From positions 2,663,501 to 2,727,500 of the forward strand of contig NC_136001.1 of the NCBI RefSeq assembly GCF_048128805.1: DNA of 64,000 nucleotides, given 5' to 3'. Both the position numbers and the translations under genes were made by a program. Numbering within the stretch: position 1 is the first letter of the stretch; every line of letters starts with the position of its first letter. The notes below the pieces were generated by a model, which was given only the letters and a program-made list of their open reading frames with translations, made no database searches and was not told the origin of the DNA. Below are positions 11,500 to 24,957 of the stretch, in pieces. Origin of the DNA: Centroberyx gerrardi (lineage: Eukaryota > Chordata > Actinopteri > Beryciformes > Berycidae).

Positions 11500-12523
11500 A
11501 ATGAGTAAATCCCCAGACCTTTAACCTCTTTGAAGAGTTCCTCTCTTTGTTTTGCATATTATTTGCAGACCAAATGTATATGAGATATGGTCTCAGGGAG
11601 ACCACAGTCACAAAGACCATCGGGATGTTTTCCTACCAGCTTTACTCTGCTATTTAGAGCACAATGCTCCAATCTTAGCCTGGTAAGCCTAACTGAGTCT
11701 CCTGTGCTGGTCCCCATATTGTGTGATAATGCCTCCTCTCCGAGTTCCAAATGTTTTGCCATTCCTTTAGAGGATTTTCTTTTATTGGGCTGTGGTATTC
11801 TACTGGGCCTAATAGCAGGGTGATGTCTATGTTTTACTTTTCTAATGACTTCTGCTCTTTCATCTCCTGTAACTCCCAGATAGCCTGAGACCTATATGAA
11901 CCCCACCATGCAACCCATTTTAAGCAAATTAAGATCTCATTCACAAGTTTAGGGCGAGCCGTAGAAGCACAGTTCTTTAAAGCCATCGATGCAGCCACCG
12001 AATCAGTGCACAAAACCACACAAGGTAATTTAGCGTCCTCAACCTTCCAGAACAGGCACTGAAAACCCAAAGCCAGATTTACCACTTTCAGGATCAATGG
12101 ATCCATCCTTGTAAATATGAACGCAAGATCCACAATTTTGCTGGATATATTTCTCAGTGCTGGGTTTTCTACTCCTTCTAGGAGAGCTAGATACATTTCT
12201 GGTTCTGGCAATAACCAATGAGGAATCAGAGGCCAGGAAGAGGCCTTCTCCTTCCCTAAAAAAAAATCCAACACCTCATTAATCAGACATTTGGAGGAGA
12301 AGTTTTGATCATAACCACAAAGTTTTACCCAGTAGTGTAGTCCCAACTTTATACGTCTTAGCTTCAAGGGAATCTCCCCCATCTCTACTAGTAAAGCAGG
12401 AACTGGAGTAGATGGGAATGCTCTGCTGCAAATTCTCAAAGCCTTTGCGTGAATATTATCTAGTTTCTCTAACGTGGTTTTAGCAGCTCCAAAGAGCATA
12501 CATCCATGTTTCTCTTTCCACAA
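11500..12523 (-). pseudogene. 3' end of an RNase-H LINE ORF2 (I/Nimb/Jockey-like)
   Basis: The minus-strand frame 12523-11834 begins with a reverse-transcriptase tail (LDNIHAKALRI..., VEMGEIPLKLRR) and continues into an RNase-H-like part with CTDSVAAS. Frame 11762-11559 carries the conserved C-terminal block LTRLRLEHCALNS...CDCGLPETISHIHLVC, with a CxC...H...C arrangement. Stop codons and a frame change separate the two, so it is dead. It ends in a T run at 11476-11486, an A tail on the element's strand. It abuts the Penelope-like fragment at about 12523. The clade is uncertain. Confidence 0.7.
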
Positions 12524-13710
12524 TCCTTAACTCGAGGTTGCGTTTGGTTTGGCCAGTGTATGTTAAACCACAGCTGCACTTAAGCATATAAATAATATGT
12601 GTAGAAACACAGTTAATGAATTCTTTTATAGTATAAACCTGTGTCACCTGTGTGTGGATGATGAAATATCTTTGTATCATAGGTATTCGAACAATGCGTA
12701 CATTTTCCACATCTGTAGTACACTTCTTGAGCAAGCCAACTCAAAGGTGTAGGTTCTCTATACATGGACTTTACCACGGCATCCCTATTCTTCCCTCTCC
12801 TAAAACAGAATCGAGGACTAGAGGATGTAAGATGACTTAGGTTAGGGTCACATTGTAAGACTTTCCAGTGTTTGTAATTTGTTTAATCTGTTTAGATGCA
12901 TTACTGTATTCAGATACAAATGATACCTTATTTTCAGTGGTCTTCTCAGTTGGAATCAATAATTGTTCACGATCTATTCGTTAAGTTCTTTCAATGGCTT
13001 GGGTTAATCATTTTCTTATCATAGCATCTCTCCATAAAGCGTTCAGCCATTTCCCTAGCCTTTGATTCATAGTCATCTTCTCTACCGCATATTCGTTTTA
13101 ACCTAACAAACTGTCCATATGGAATATTAGCAATCAAACTTTTAGGATGGAAACTTATGGCATGTAGAATAATGTTTCTGTCTGTTTCCTTTCGGTAGAT
13201 GGAAGAAGTTAACTCCCTCTTTTCAGTGACAAAAAAGCCTGCAAACCCCATCAAAATATCAAAAACATAATATTGTATTATATTAGAATATGTCTCTCTT
13301 TCCATCAGCAGGTTTGAATAGTTAGGGGCAAATGGTGATCCCATACTAGTGCCCTGAAATTGCAGATAATATTTTCCATCAAACATGAAATAATTGGATT
13401 TAAAATAAACTTGGTCAGAGACATAAGCAATTCCACCGGAGGCTCCTCCTTAGGTTACTCTAAATAGTATAAGATGGCAGAGTTCTTTACAATATTTCAA
13501 ATTAAGTGGTCAACAAATTGGCTCCGGACAGCGAATTATTCCCTGAAACAATCGGTCTGCCTGGAGAATTGACTAAGCTCTTATGTATTTTTGGCAGGAA
13601 GTAAAGAACAGGGGTGATAGGAAATTCAACTGCCATAAATTATTACATTTGTTTAGTTTTTAATTTGCTTTGAAATTTCACAGGGTTTCTTGAAACACTT
13701 AAGCACCAAT
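12523..13710 (-). pseudogene. Penelope-like retroelement fragment (RT plus GIY-YIG)
   Basis: Read on the minus strand from 13700: TPVLYFLPKIHKSL then GRPIVSGNNSLSG, typical of the Penelope RT fingers; next FMFDGKYYLQFQGTSMGSPF with the GTSMGS and APNY motifs; and at 12640-12530 IIYMLKCSCGLTYTGQTKR, a GIY-YIG endonuclease start. Several stops and frame changes break it (for example after 13386 and 12991). The order RT then GIY-YIG is diagnostic of Penelope-like elements. The C-terminal end is cut where the neighbouring LINE begins. Confidence 0.8.
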
Positions 13711-13914
13711 ATTTCCATCCCAGCCACACCGTATGTATGATGTGACAAGTATTTATATAGTAACTGGCTTCTATAATTATCATTACCCAAACCGGGTAAT
13801 GATACCCGATCGCACTCCCAAAGATGAGATTAGATGTGGTTAGCTGTGGTTCAATAGTCTAAAATCCTCCTTTCGTTTTTTGGAAATGAGAAAATATGGA
13901 GAAATATGGATTTT

Positions 13915-14100
13915 GTTATAAGGATAGATGAAAGTTTATTGATCCCTGTGGTGAAACTAGGTTGATGCTGCAGCAAATAGTAGGTAATAGGATACAGCAC
14001 AAGAACAGAGCAAATGGAGGGTATTAAACATAATGCATAGCAATTTCAACAGTAGAACGTTAAGAAGAATACATACAAAAAATAATTAAATATATGAATA
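13915..14100. mobile_element. LINE 3'-tail-like remnant
   Basis: GAAAGTTTATTGATCCCTGT followed by low-complexity sequence, another L2/Maui-type tail as at 7237. No coding capacity. Confidence 0.45.
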
Positions 14101-15165
14101 CCAGCATGTATGCAGAGTGCAAAAACAGCAACTATCATGTCCATTTACACTGTACAAGTAAATCTTCTTTCAGACAAAAAACAGGGTGAATGTGGAGTAA
14201 AATTATGATGATTGGAGATTTTGTTAAATTGTAGCAAACTAAAGGGCATTTTTTTGATATACAAATGTATTCCCTCTCAACAGGATGAGGATAAAAACAT
14301 GTAACACAAAATTACAAACAGACTTTGGACTTTTTGCAACAATGTAATGAAGCAGTTTTCTACAACAACCAGCAGAGGGCAGTATATGTATAGATTTGCC
14401 ATGGCGCAATACATATAAAACACATGGGCTAAGCAAGTGTTTATTTTCTTTCTATTCTATTCAAATTTTTTGAATTGCCAGCTGTCCCCTCTCTTTTCTC
14501 CTCCCAACTCTTTCACACGAGCAGCACATGAGGCAGTGAAAGATTTAGTGCTAGATTTAGAGTTAGTGTTGTGCGTGTTTTGACACATTTGACGTTGATG
14601 CTTCTATGATGCACTGCAGGCGAGAGATTTGAAGCTTCAACACCAAGGCACTGGCATTTGCACTTATAGCCACACCTCAATGAGTAATACATTTTATCAT
14701 CACATAAATTCTATCACCTGGCCTATGATATTGTCCTTATTTTTTTATAAATTTCAAATTTGCAGTCATATATTACAGAGCATTTTTGTATTTTGTTCAT
14801 TTTTCCTCATCCATGTCTCAGCAAGTTGGCTAGTTTGTGAAATTTATCGAGCTAGTCTGACGTCAGTCACAGATGGCAAAAAATGGAGCGAGAATCCCAC
14901 TGACCTGATGGCCTGAATGTTCAAGAAACCTACGTCATACAGGCACATCAGGATTCTCCTTCCATCAGTTTTAGATTAGCTTGATAAAACCTTATAAACC
15001 AGCCTACTTGACGAGCTGCCAGTGGGTACTAATTCAAATTGCATCACAGTCATGTCTGTTTAGATAATCATGAAGTCGAGAATTTCACCTTCTGGAAATA
15101 TTGCAGTAAGTACCTGCATAGTGGTTCCAGAAACCTCACGAAGAACATCTGTGCTGGTCCTCTGA
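14101..15165. other. No gene recognised
   Basis: AT-rich sequence with short open frames only. I see no family motif, no defined repeat border and no RNA gene. Confidence 0.4.
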
Positions 15166-15332
15166 CACTCCCAAATTTATACCAAGTTTGGAGCAGATGT
15201 GGCTCCACTAGACACCTTGAGTAGTATATTAGTGTGTTTTCATTGTTTTTTTTTCTATGAAAAGGCATCGCTTAGTGTTAGCGTTAATGTGACTGTTGGT
15301 AATAGAGTTAGTATTAGTGTTGGTATAGGAGT
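15166..15332. repeat. Dispersed repeat, copy B
   Basis: Same sequence and orientation as 2266-2434, with a handful of substitutions and a small insertion near the GTTAGCG triplet part. Confidence 0.7.
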
Positions 15333-18300
15333 TTAGCGTTGATGTTAGAGTTAGCAATAGTGTCCTGCCGATTGAAATTGAGGGGGCATATCATCTATAA
15401 AATAAAGTGTATTTTTGCTGCATTCATTTATGATATTGACACTGAGTTCCTGTCATAAATAGGTTGGCTCCACTAGAGAGTATTTGAAAAATGCAATTCT
15501 CTCCAAAGCAGAAAACTGTTAAAGCTGCAATAAGCAAATTTTTCTGACCACTAGAGGGTGACAGAAACCGCAACACATAAAGCACAGCGAAGTTAAGGAC
15601 AAGCCTAGCAAAGCACCGTGCATAAAGGCTAATAGCTAGGCTAGTACCTACAGAGTGGGTCGCCGGTTACCAGTCTCACTTTGACAGATCTTTCTCCCGC
15701 TGAAGGTTGCATGTCCCACAATGACAAGTGAAGAGGTAGGTAGCAAGTTTACCAGTTTAACAAGTTTACTCGCTCGCTTCAGCAATTCCGCCATTATGAG
15801 ATTTTTTTTCAGGAATAGGAGGGGGTGAGGGCCGCTTTTAAACAGCGAGCAAGGTGCCAAGCTAGTATAAAAAAATGAAAAGCTACTGAGGAGCTTTGTT
15901 TCAGAGCGGAATTTGACAACAAGCTTTAGAAAAGAGGTGAAAACAGCAACACAGTTTCAATGAAATCTCCACACAGCACACATTAGTTTTGGGATTGGTT
16001 ATAAGGTCTGATATCACTTATTACAGGTTTAATATCAATGTATACACTCAAGTGACTTTGTGGATGTTTCTGTGAATATGTGCCCCCTTAACAATGTTGG
16101 CTGCATTACCCCCCTGAGTGTTAGTGTTAATGTTGAATTAATTAAACTAATTATTGGCTTTAGGCAGCTTCAATACAAAAAATTTGGTATCAACCTTCAA
16201 AAACCCATATAGGTCGAATCCTAGTTTCGAACAGACCACTGGTGAGAAAACTCATCAAACGTTTTATCTAATTCAGATTAAAAGACTTGTTTGTTTGATT
16301 GTCTCTTGAAAGACCCCCTTCAGATGTTAGTTTTTCCTTGACTAAACGGTGTCAAGCTTTCAGCCAAGTTCTGCCAGTGAAAGCACTATTTGTTCAGGAT
16401 TGAAAGTAAGGAACCCCCAATGTTTACTTGTAGGCTTTTATTGATGTTTCCCATGTCTTTTAAAGTCCAAAATCAATCAGCCACCCATAATGAGGAAATG
16501 CCCCAACACTAGTAGCTATACCCTGACTGAGAGCCAGCGGTCAAAAACTCCACCGACCACCTGCTGATGGGACTCCGGTCCAGTTCCACCACCTACCGTC
16601 TTATTGACAGGATTGGGGCACAAACTGGACTGGTTCTGTGTTCTGGTGTCACTGGAAATGAAAGCATCCAGAGCCTCTGGCCCTTATGGGAGGCCCAGCC
16701 CAGCAGTCTCCACAGGACTCCAGCGTCAAGCCCTTAGAGAGCTGGACTTGTGGACAAGATTCTGTTAGCATTTCTGACGATCAACGGGCTGTCGTCTTGG
16801 TAATGGTTGGTACAAACAGAAGGAAGCGTGTGATCTCAGGCTATATATTTCCTGAGCCTGGGGGGCTGGATTGGTAACAAGACTGTGTCCAAAACACTAC
16901 TGTCACAGTACACAGAGGAGGGTCTAGACATTTAGACAGTACACACAAGAAGGCACAAATACATGAAGGCCAGTAGTTATATTTTAAAATGGTATATATC
17001 AATTGTACAAAACAAAATGATTACCTGTACTTCATCATTCAAAACCTATAAAATATTGACTGGTCTCTGGTCTCATTTTGTTAACCAATGACTTAAACTT
17101 AAACATGTGCACTCATGGAACTGTAAGGTCTTTTGTATAGATAGAAATATTTTGTAGGAGTAGTAGTCACTTTTTTCAAATGGTGAATATCCTGTTGTTA
17201 GCTTGAGCAGAATGCCATGAATCATGAATGTTGGATTTGCCCCAAACAAAAATCCCTCTTTGTACTGTGAAAGCTAGTGCCATTGAATCAAACTTTGTCA
17301 CAGTAAACCTCTTCATTGGGAGTAGCAGCTTGGGGTAATACAGTGGGGATCTGTAGGAGACTGACCATGTTGTGGAGCAGCTGTGTCCATCACAATAGTC
17401 TAAAGAAGGCTTACTCTTCTTCAACTGGCCAGAAGTGAAAAAGTTTGCTTCACTGGGACAAAGACATCCTTAGTGTCACATATACTTTGGGAAACCACAC
17501 CCCAGGGCTTATTCACATATATATAATATAATTCTAGCTTGCACAATTTGACTTCAAAGCTGTGATGTATAAAATTACCAATATGCAGGATCTGATGTAA
17601 CTATCCATTGTACTATCTAGAAACCTAGTTTGGATGTAAAAAAAAAAAAAAAAAAAGGTGGCTGAGAGCAGGTTTGCTGTCAGCCGACCACACCTCTAGA
17701 AGGATCAACAGGAGGTAATTTTTTGTTTGTTTTACAGAAAAGAGTTCAGAATTATTAAAAGATAAGAGAAATGGGACCATTTTAATGGTGGCTTTTTATT
17801 TGACTTATCATTTAGAGGAGGTTGAGCACAAATCTAGTGTGACTGAGAAAACTGAAAGAGCATCTGCATCCCTAACAGTAATCACTCTTACATTCCTTTG
17901 TCTCATTGGTCTAAGAACAGCAAATAACAGTCTCCTTTTGACTTATTGCAAAGCTCATGGAAACCATTTCATGCTGTCAATTCAAGTCTTTCCCAAAGTA
18001 GACCCTAGATATTTTATTTATTTCCGTCGGTACAAGATAATACCATAAAAGCTTTAGGTGGTTCACAGCACAAATAAGTTGGATCAACTGTGCCTCTCTG
18101 GAAAGCATTCATTTGCCAGTGTTGCCAGGTTTTGGTACCTTAACCCCATTGAAGGAGACACTTCAGACCACAAAGCCTGTTAATTAACAATTTAGACCTA
18201 GTGTGGTCAGAAAAACAAACAGTCCATTCTGTGAAGTGAGAGAACGATGGCCCCTCATGTTAATGAATCCATCAGACTATTTTTCCCTTATACCAGTGGC

Positions 18301-18830
18301 TTGTGTGAGAATGGGTGAATTTGACATTCATCAAGTTTATGAAGACTTGAAGGTGGAGGGAGAAAGGGTTGGATAGGTTCTGAGTTTCTGGCCCCATACA
18401 AAAGCTTAAAATCTCCTAAAGCCACCCCTCCCAAATAGCCACCAGACTCTCCACTGTCAAGGCAACCAAGAGGAACTGAGGGGTTTTGGGAAAGCGCAAC
18501 AGGGTTGTTTTGGTCTCTCTGTGTGGACTCAAGCAGCCTTCTACTCCCCTCCCCTCTTTCTTTTCTCTCTTCAGTGACTGCTAGGGCTGGGGTGGGTGGT
18601 GGGAGGTGGTGGTGTTTTTTTTTTTAGGGGGGGCGGTATGTGATGGTAGCTTGGCAACTCCCTTGATATCCCATTGATATGCAGTGAGGGGGCTCAGGCT
18701 AGGGAGGGGGACACGGAAACAAAGCAGGCCTTATTGAAGTTTCCCCCCCTCCTTTTTCCTTGCCCAGGACCAGGCACATCTAAGTGGGAGGACAAATATT
18801 TCAGCTCAGAGGACCGAGACGCAACTTACA
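15333..18830. other. No gene recognised
   Basis: About 3.5 kb of intergenic sequence 3' of the gpr37l1-like gene. There is an A run at 17640-17656 and purine/pyrimidine-rich patches at 18540-18760. No exon could be supported; the stretch 16500-16880 is locally GC-richer and open, but no motif was recognised. Confidence 0.35.
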
Positions 18831-18833
18831 GCA

Positions 18834-18912
18834 GCGGTTTTCAAAGTGGAGTCCAAGGACCCCCAGAGGTCCTTGAAGGGTTCCAGTGGGTCCTGGAAAA
18901 ATGACGAATAGT
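18834..18912. mobile_element. hAT-like miniature element end, copy 1
   Basis: CAGCGGTTTTCAAAGTGGAG followed by GACCCCCAGAGGTCC resembles the terminal part of common non-autonomous hAT elements. A similar sequence, in the same orientation, is at 19285-19385. Borders and target duplication are not clear. Confidence 0.5.
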
Positions 18913-19284
18913 TTAATTTTACTGTTTATCCCAATTTGAGAATGTATAAGGATAACTATTGTAATCATAGGTTTCACTCTCATCACTATTATCTCCCCAT
19001 GTACAGTGTAGACAGTTCTACAGTACAATTCAATACTAAATCAACAACTAAAATCTTCCTTTCTGAGGATTTGCCTTCGGGTTTACTTGGCTTCAGGTTA
19101 CTAAATAAATGAATAGTGCTTTCCTTGTGTGCTGAATATTATAGAATTCTGATGTTGATATGCAGCATGTGCTTCCTACTACAACATAATGTACTTCCTA
19201 CTACAACATACAGCAAGGATGAATCCCCACTGTGTATGAATATACTGAAGTTAGAATAAATCCTATGAAGAAGGTATGCTGAAC

Positions 19285-19385
19285 TAGTGGTTCTCGAAGT
19301 GGGGACCCCCCTAGGGCTCTTTCAGGGGTTTCAGGGTCCTTGAGGAGGTTCCAGGGGTCCCCAGCTAAATGAGGAATAGTATAAT
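19285..19385. mobile_element. hAT-like miniature element end, copy 2
   Basis: AGTGGTTCTCGAAGTGGGGA followed by direct and inverted GGGTCC/GGACCC blocks. Same family as 18834-18912. Because the two share orientation, they are two truncated copies rather than the two ends of one element. Confidence 0.5.
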
Positions 19386-21159
19386 GGTGGTTGGGTGGGT
19401 GTGTTGGTGGGCGTGGTGGGCCTCCTTTGACTTGACAATGACTTGCTCCTGTACTGAGAGATACGCACTTTCCTTTAGCCGCAGAAACCATGAACCAAGA
19501 CTGAACTTTCACTGTTTATTGACTACAACTTAATACAAAGCATACAAAATCCTGTGTACATTCAATATTTAACCTGTCTACTTCAAATATGCCACACTCT
19601 GTGTTAACCTAAATTCTAGCAAAATGGCAACATATTCACAATGCCAGGGAAACTCCCATTCTTGTGTCTTGTAAGCCTAGTAACATGCAACAATATCACC
19701 TGTAAGACATGAAGTTGTTCTTTTCATTATTTGTCACATTCCTGAGTTGTTGGAGACTCTTCAAAGAGTTAGGTGCCGTAGTTGTAACTGGTGTTCTGTA
19801 AACCATAAAAGAACATCAAGACCAACAGTATTTTATTACTGAGGACTGGTTTACAATGCCATCCACACATTGTATTTTCTCAGTTGTTCAAGATGAGAAA
19901 TGGGAAATTGTTTAAAATAAACTCATGTGTCTTATGTATCTGTATATAAGGTTTCTTCATTTCTAAATGGACACCAAGAAATAGGTAATATAATGAAACA
20001 ACTTCCACTAGGCACTAACTCAGACTATTACTGGCTGTAGCCTATAGTGTGTTCACATAGTCGTAGACACTACTCTACAAGGAATGCCCGGTACATTTTG
20101 TAGATCATGATGCGAAAAAAGTTGAGAAAGCCCTAAAATTCTGGGACAAGCAAGGAATTCTTGACTCCTCTCCCAAGCAACTGGTCATACATCGTCTGTG
20201 TTCATTATGGCTGGGCCAACTGTTATTGCGGAGCTGTGACCTTCAATAATTGAATACTGCCTCAAGGGGCCTTACAATCAGGCACAAACAGCTTTTTTTC
20301 TTCAGTGGTGGGTGTTATGACAGGGTTTGACAGCTACCATTGAATAGCATTCCTTCCATTGTACATCAGACAGAGACAGAGTTCAAGAGGTTAGCAAGAG
20401 CAGTGAGACTCCCAGACAAGTCAGAGCATCCATCAATAGCTCTTTTCACTGGTTAATTCCGTTTAAAGTGTATGCTGTAAGTTAGAAAACACACTGAGAA
20501 TTCAGAGAATTACTCACACAGCTAAGATAATGTTTCTTTTTCTTTGCTAAGATAATCAAAGGTTGTCTTAACCGAACAATAATAAAAACAAGTAAAAAAG
20601 TCAAAGTTCACACTGAGTTCATTCATTTGAAAGCTCATGAGAACAGCATCTGTGCTTCTGTATCATAGATGAAACATTAAATCATGACAACAGATGTCAA
20701 TAGATTCCCTTTACATGTCCTCTTATATGATTTTGATAAATGGCCTAATTTCCTAAGCTTTGACTCTTGATTTCCTTTGTCTTGAGTTTGAACTCTTGTT
20801 TCATGCAATGGAACTTGTGCTGGTCCTATACTGCAACCATTTCTACTCACAGCAGTTCTTTGCTGTGCTCAGAATTATTAAAAGAGAAGATAAATATGAA
20901 ACACTATCACCTTTTTTGAGGCATGAGAGGAGCAACAGCAAAAAATATACATGTAAAAAAAAAAACAATTCACAAACAGCAGTCTGTCAGTCTGTGGCTA
21001 AGAGTCTCCATGTGTTCTCTAAATAGGTTTTTTTCCTCTAGAATTTCCATGGTCTGATGTAGGGTTCAATGCTATTTTTGAAAGCCAATAAAGATATTTT
21101 TGGATCAAAGCTGCTAATAGCTGATATATTGTGCCGCTATGCCATGATTTTCAATTTGA
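19386..21159. other. No gene recognised
   Basis: AT-rich intergenic sequence. Open frames are short and lack motifs. A gpr37l1 3' untranslated region could extend into the upper end. Confidence 0.35.
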
Positions 21160-21312
21160 CCATTGTTAATTCCCCAAAAATTCCAAGTATTCAGTCTTTC
21201 TCCCAGAATTCTATTCTTGTCAGGGTGAAAAGGCCACTGAAACAGCATTTAGACCATGGGACATTAAGAGCTCCACTGAAACCCAGGATTATGATAATAA
21301 TAATAATAATAC
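21160..21312 (+). repeat. SINE-like dispersed repeat with (AAT)n tail, copy 2
   Basis: AAAAGGCCACTGAAACAGCA, then AGACCATGGGACAT and CCCAGGATTATGATAATAAT. Same order as the copies at 3158 (minus) and 26075 (plus). Confidence 0.6.
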
Positions 21313-21629
21313 CAATAACATATTCATGTACACTTGTGGTATCTGATCAAAATGGCTGATCTGATCAAAGTGTCACCCATTTACAGCCAGTGTAATATTG
21401 ATCAACTCTACAATAAATGTGTAATCAAACTATATCATATTATATCAGAGGTGGATGACACTGACTGGACCAGGTCCCATTTTAATAAAAGGATGATATC
21501 ATACCCAAATATTGTCAAACCCATATATCGGTCTAACCCTAGCCTGATGAGTTTCTCCTCCTATGGTGGCTCCACAGTTCATACAGTCTGAGATTAAACA
21601 GAGGCGTGGTAAAACAGCAGACAAGGACC

Positions 21630-24600
21630 TCAACAGGGGGTCCCAATAGCCACTGAGGAGTCTTTTGCCTTGTCATAGTAGATTGCTGGTGTTGTCCCCG
21701 AGACGATCTTCAGCTTCTCCTCCTTGGTGGAAGAGGGAGAGAGGGAGGACGGAGAGGGGGATGTGGGAGACGAGAGAGTGGAGGGGGAGGTGGAGGTGGC
21801 GGTGGTGGAGGCAGAGGAGGATGAAGAGGAGGCGCCGTCGGGGATGCACTCTTCACAACAGCAGCAGCAGCAATCCATGAAGGCCTGGCCGAGCGAACGA
21901 CACAGGCACAGCAGCAACACCGGTGTTGCTGAGCAACGCACAAACAACAGGAACTGGCCAATCAGAGCCAAGAGAGCCTCGGTTGCCACGGAGACAGGGG
22001 TGGAGATGTACGCCAGGGTGATGTTACAAGCGTTCTCCGGCAGGTTACACGTGGCGTACATGATGGCCAATGCAGTCACGGTCGAACTCAGCCTCTGCTC
22101 CCTTTTCATATGCTGCTTCTTCTTAGTTGAAGAGGAAGAGGAAGTGCATCCGCCTGTTACCTTGCTGCTGCCCTGCTTCTGCAGGGTGTGTTGGGCTAAT
22201 ACGTGCCTTGTCACTAAGTCGCAGGCCAATGTGAAGAGTAGCGGCAAACAGAAGTAGCAGCCAAAGTACCACCACATACGAGCCTCATGGTAGGTCAGCA
22301 CCAGAGAATACATATTCTCTGGAAGGTCCATGGAGGGCTGGCGGATACACATATCCACCAAAAAAACACCTGTTTGAGCTCTAGAGGTAGCCGCCAGTGA
22401 GCCTCCTGGTTGGGTTTCCTGGAGGCCAGCTGTAGCTGCCGGCGGGCTGGCATTTTGAGTTATGGTGGAGCTGCTGACAGCTTCCTGGGTGAGTTGCCAG
22501 AGCAGCAGTTCAGGCGCGGCCAGGACCATGGAGCCCACCCAGATAACGGATAGCTTGGCTAAGATGGACTGACAGGGCTCAACCTGGGGCATCTGGAGTG
22601 GCCTGGGACTAGTAGCCGCATGGAAGCGATCAATACTCAGGGCACATAGGCTGAAGGTGGCCACGCCCAGGGAGGTCACCTAGCAAAGAAATGAAAGAGG
22701 GATGTGCGGAAATGAAGAAGAATGGTACAAGTGGGTTGGGGTAGAAATGGGGGGAGGAGAGGAGAAAGGTAGAGAGGCAGGAGAGAGTGATTGTGTAAAC
22801 TGTGAATCAAGTTCTTTCCACACGGTTAAAACAACAGTGTTGTCACAGCTATTATAGACTGGGGACAACTATGAAAAAGCCACAAGCAATAAAGAAAATA
22901 CATTATGCACATTGTAGCCTCTGGTCTTGGCCAAAAAAGACCGTAGACTATCATTACAGAGGCATATGACCCACATCCCCTCCTTCCTTAAGTGCTTAAT
23001 GACCTCTTTAGTTGAGACCACCCCTCTAGATAATTAAGACAGACCGCTAATTAGCATGAAAATAGGTTAACTAACAGAGCACAGAAGGGGCTGGCGCCTG
23101 ACCTGTTTTAAAGACTGCTATATACAAAGCAGTAATTACCAACTATTAACACTCCCCTTCAGTGATTAAATGCACTCTGAAGTTGAACCAGACCCATCTG
23201 CACAGAGGGCATAGATACATAGGCCTATTCAAATGTCCTGTAATAGAAAACAAAATCTATAAGATTATATCCACATACAGTACAGAGGCCTCAATGCTAA
23301 AGTCCCTGCATCTAATACTATTAACCACCAAAACTTCCAAACCTGCTGCTATGCAACTGAACATTTCTGGGAAGAAAGTAAAGCAATAACTTGTGACAAG
23401 ACATATTATTATTATTATTTGCTCAGTGTTATAAATTATTAGTCATAGGAACTGACAAGATATTATTTGATCAATGTGATAACTTGAATTTAACATTATA
23501 TTTTATTTTACTTATACTGCAAGTTGTGTGTATCAGCGGTGCCCTGAACACAAGAAGAAGAATGAGAGGAAACTCAGGACACCAAACTATAGAAAGGATG
23601 GGACTCTAGCTTGGAACTACACACATAAGTGTTAAAGTTTCCAACACAACAGAAACACATGTTGACACAACATATACTGTTATTAACATAATGCATATGC
23701 ATGTGTTTTAAAGTAATGCAATGTATGTTCTACCCAAGGGTGGAAGTAATAAATTGCATTTAAGCTTGTTACTGGAATTGAGTAGCTTTTTGTGTAGCCT
23801 AATTGTGTGTTTTTATTATTATTATTATTTTAGCACAGATTCAATAAAAACATGAATTAACTATTTTTTTTTAGAACTCTAAAGTGAGTCTAAAACTTTA
23901 GCAGTATCACATGAACTAGGGCCTATGAGTTCCCTAGTCTTTTTTACATTGGGAAAGATCAACCCTAACTCTGGTTTTGGTGATTAACAATGTCTGTTCT
24001 GTTTAACAAACAACTTTTTTTTTTGAGAAGGCTACATTTTAAATGAGCTTTACCCACATTATACTTTTTTTTTTTTTTTACTATAGTTTTACACCATTCA
24101 TTTTACTTCTTTTGTAAGATTTCAGCAAATTGACAGCAATTCTACATGAGTACGATATTATGTTGATAGTCTTTCCACCTTTTTTCAGTATAAAAGGTGC
24201 TCCATCATCAGCATTACCATTGCAACGTGACAACCCGCCCTTCACGCGCACGCAACAACCTTTTCCTCACCTCCATATAGGGCACGAGCCGACAAGAAAC
24301 GTCCCCTAGCAACCTTTTCGCAGTAAGCTCGTGGAAGACGACCACGGGAAGGCAGAAGAACAGCACTAGGAAATCCCAGAATGCCAAACCCGCCAGGATG
24401 CTGTTCCACGCGTTCTTCAGATAGTAGTTATGCCACACGATGCACATGAGCGCGAGGTTCCCCACGATGCCCGCCGCGAAGAGGACCAGTGCGAGCAGCA
24501 TGACCGCGTAGGAGCCGTCGGTGACCGGGAACAGCGGGCTGTGGAGGAACACCGTGCCACGGGCCGACGAGAAGTTACCCGGGATCCCTCTGTGATGGTC

Positions 24601-24957
24601 GCTCTGGGGTGTGGTGAAGTAACCGTCCGGGTCGTGGGGTCGCGGATGCTGGTAACTGTTTGAGGAATGTGGATCTCTTTTCCTGGAGCTTCCATCCTTC
24701 GCTCCTCGGGGGATTCGCCTCAGTTTGGCTACGGATTCCTTCTCGGCGATTCTCAAACTTTCAAACCGATTCGTCGAAGCCCTTCCCCGGGAATCGGACT
24801 CATCTGTTCCCGCAGCCAGTGCGCCGGTATCGTCCTGCATATAATGTGTCTCCAGCGCGGAGCCCTGATGGACGCCCACGGCTGTTTGAGAAGGTCCGAC
24901 ATGACGGAGTTCCACAGTCCTCAGAAAAAGCAGCAGCAAAGCAAAAAAGGCTGTCAT
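21630..24957 (-). CDS. gpr37l1: GPR37L1-like orphan G-protein-coupled receptor, 2 exons
   Basis: Exon 1 is 24957-24271 (229 codons), exon 2 is 22679-21630; the intron has a GTGAGG donor and TTTGCTAG acceptor in phase 0, falling in TM3 right after PYME. The 578-aa product starts with a signal peptide ([11 protein letters not shown]), then a long, basic, Ser-rich ectodomain with an NFS glycosylation site (129). TM1 (about 151-174) has [13 protein letters not shown]2 has [11 protein letters not shown]. Exon 2 opens [19 protein letters not shown], with IDRF where most class A receptors have DRY, a GPR37-family trait, then CQSILAKL and WVGSM. A run of six Cys followed by EEC (from about residue 499) is a likely palmitoylated tail; the C-terminus GTPC matches GPR37L1, whereas GPR37 ends GTHC. 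This family is a glial and neuronal receptor whose ligand (prosaposin peptides proposed) is debated. The frame is intact. The tail is Ser/Pro-rich and longer than in mammals. Confidence 0.93.

Noticed and set aside
21665..22257. Plus-strand frames opposite gpr37l1 exon 2 rich in Arg/Glu
   Set aside because: Antisense shadows of the Ser/Pro/Ala-rich receptor tail; no splice or domain support.
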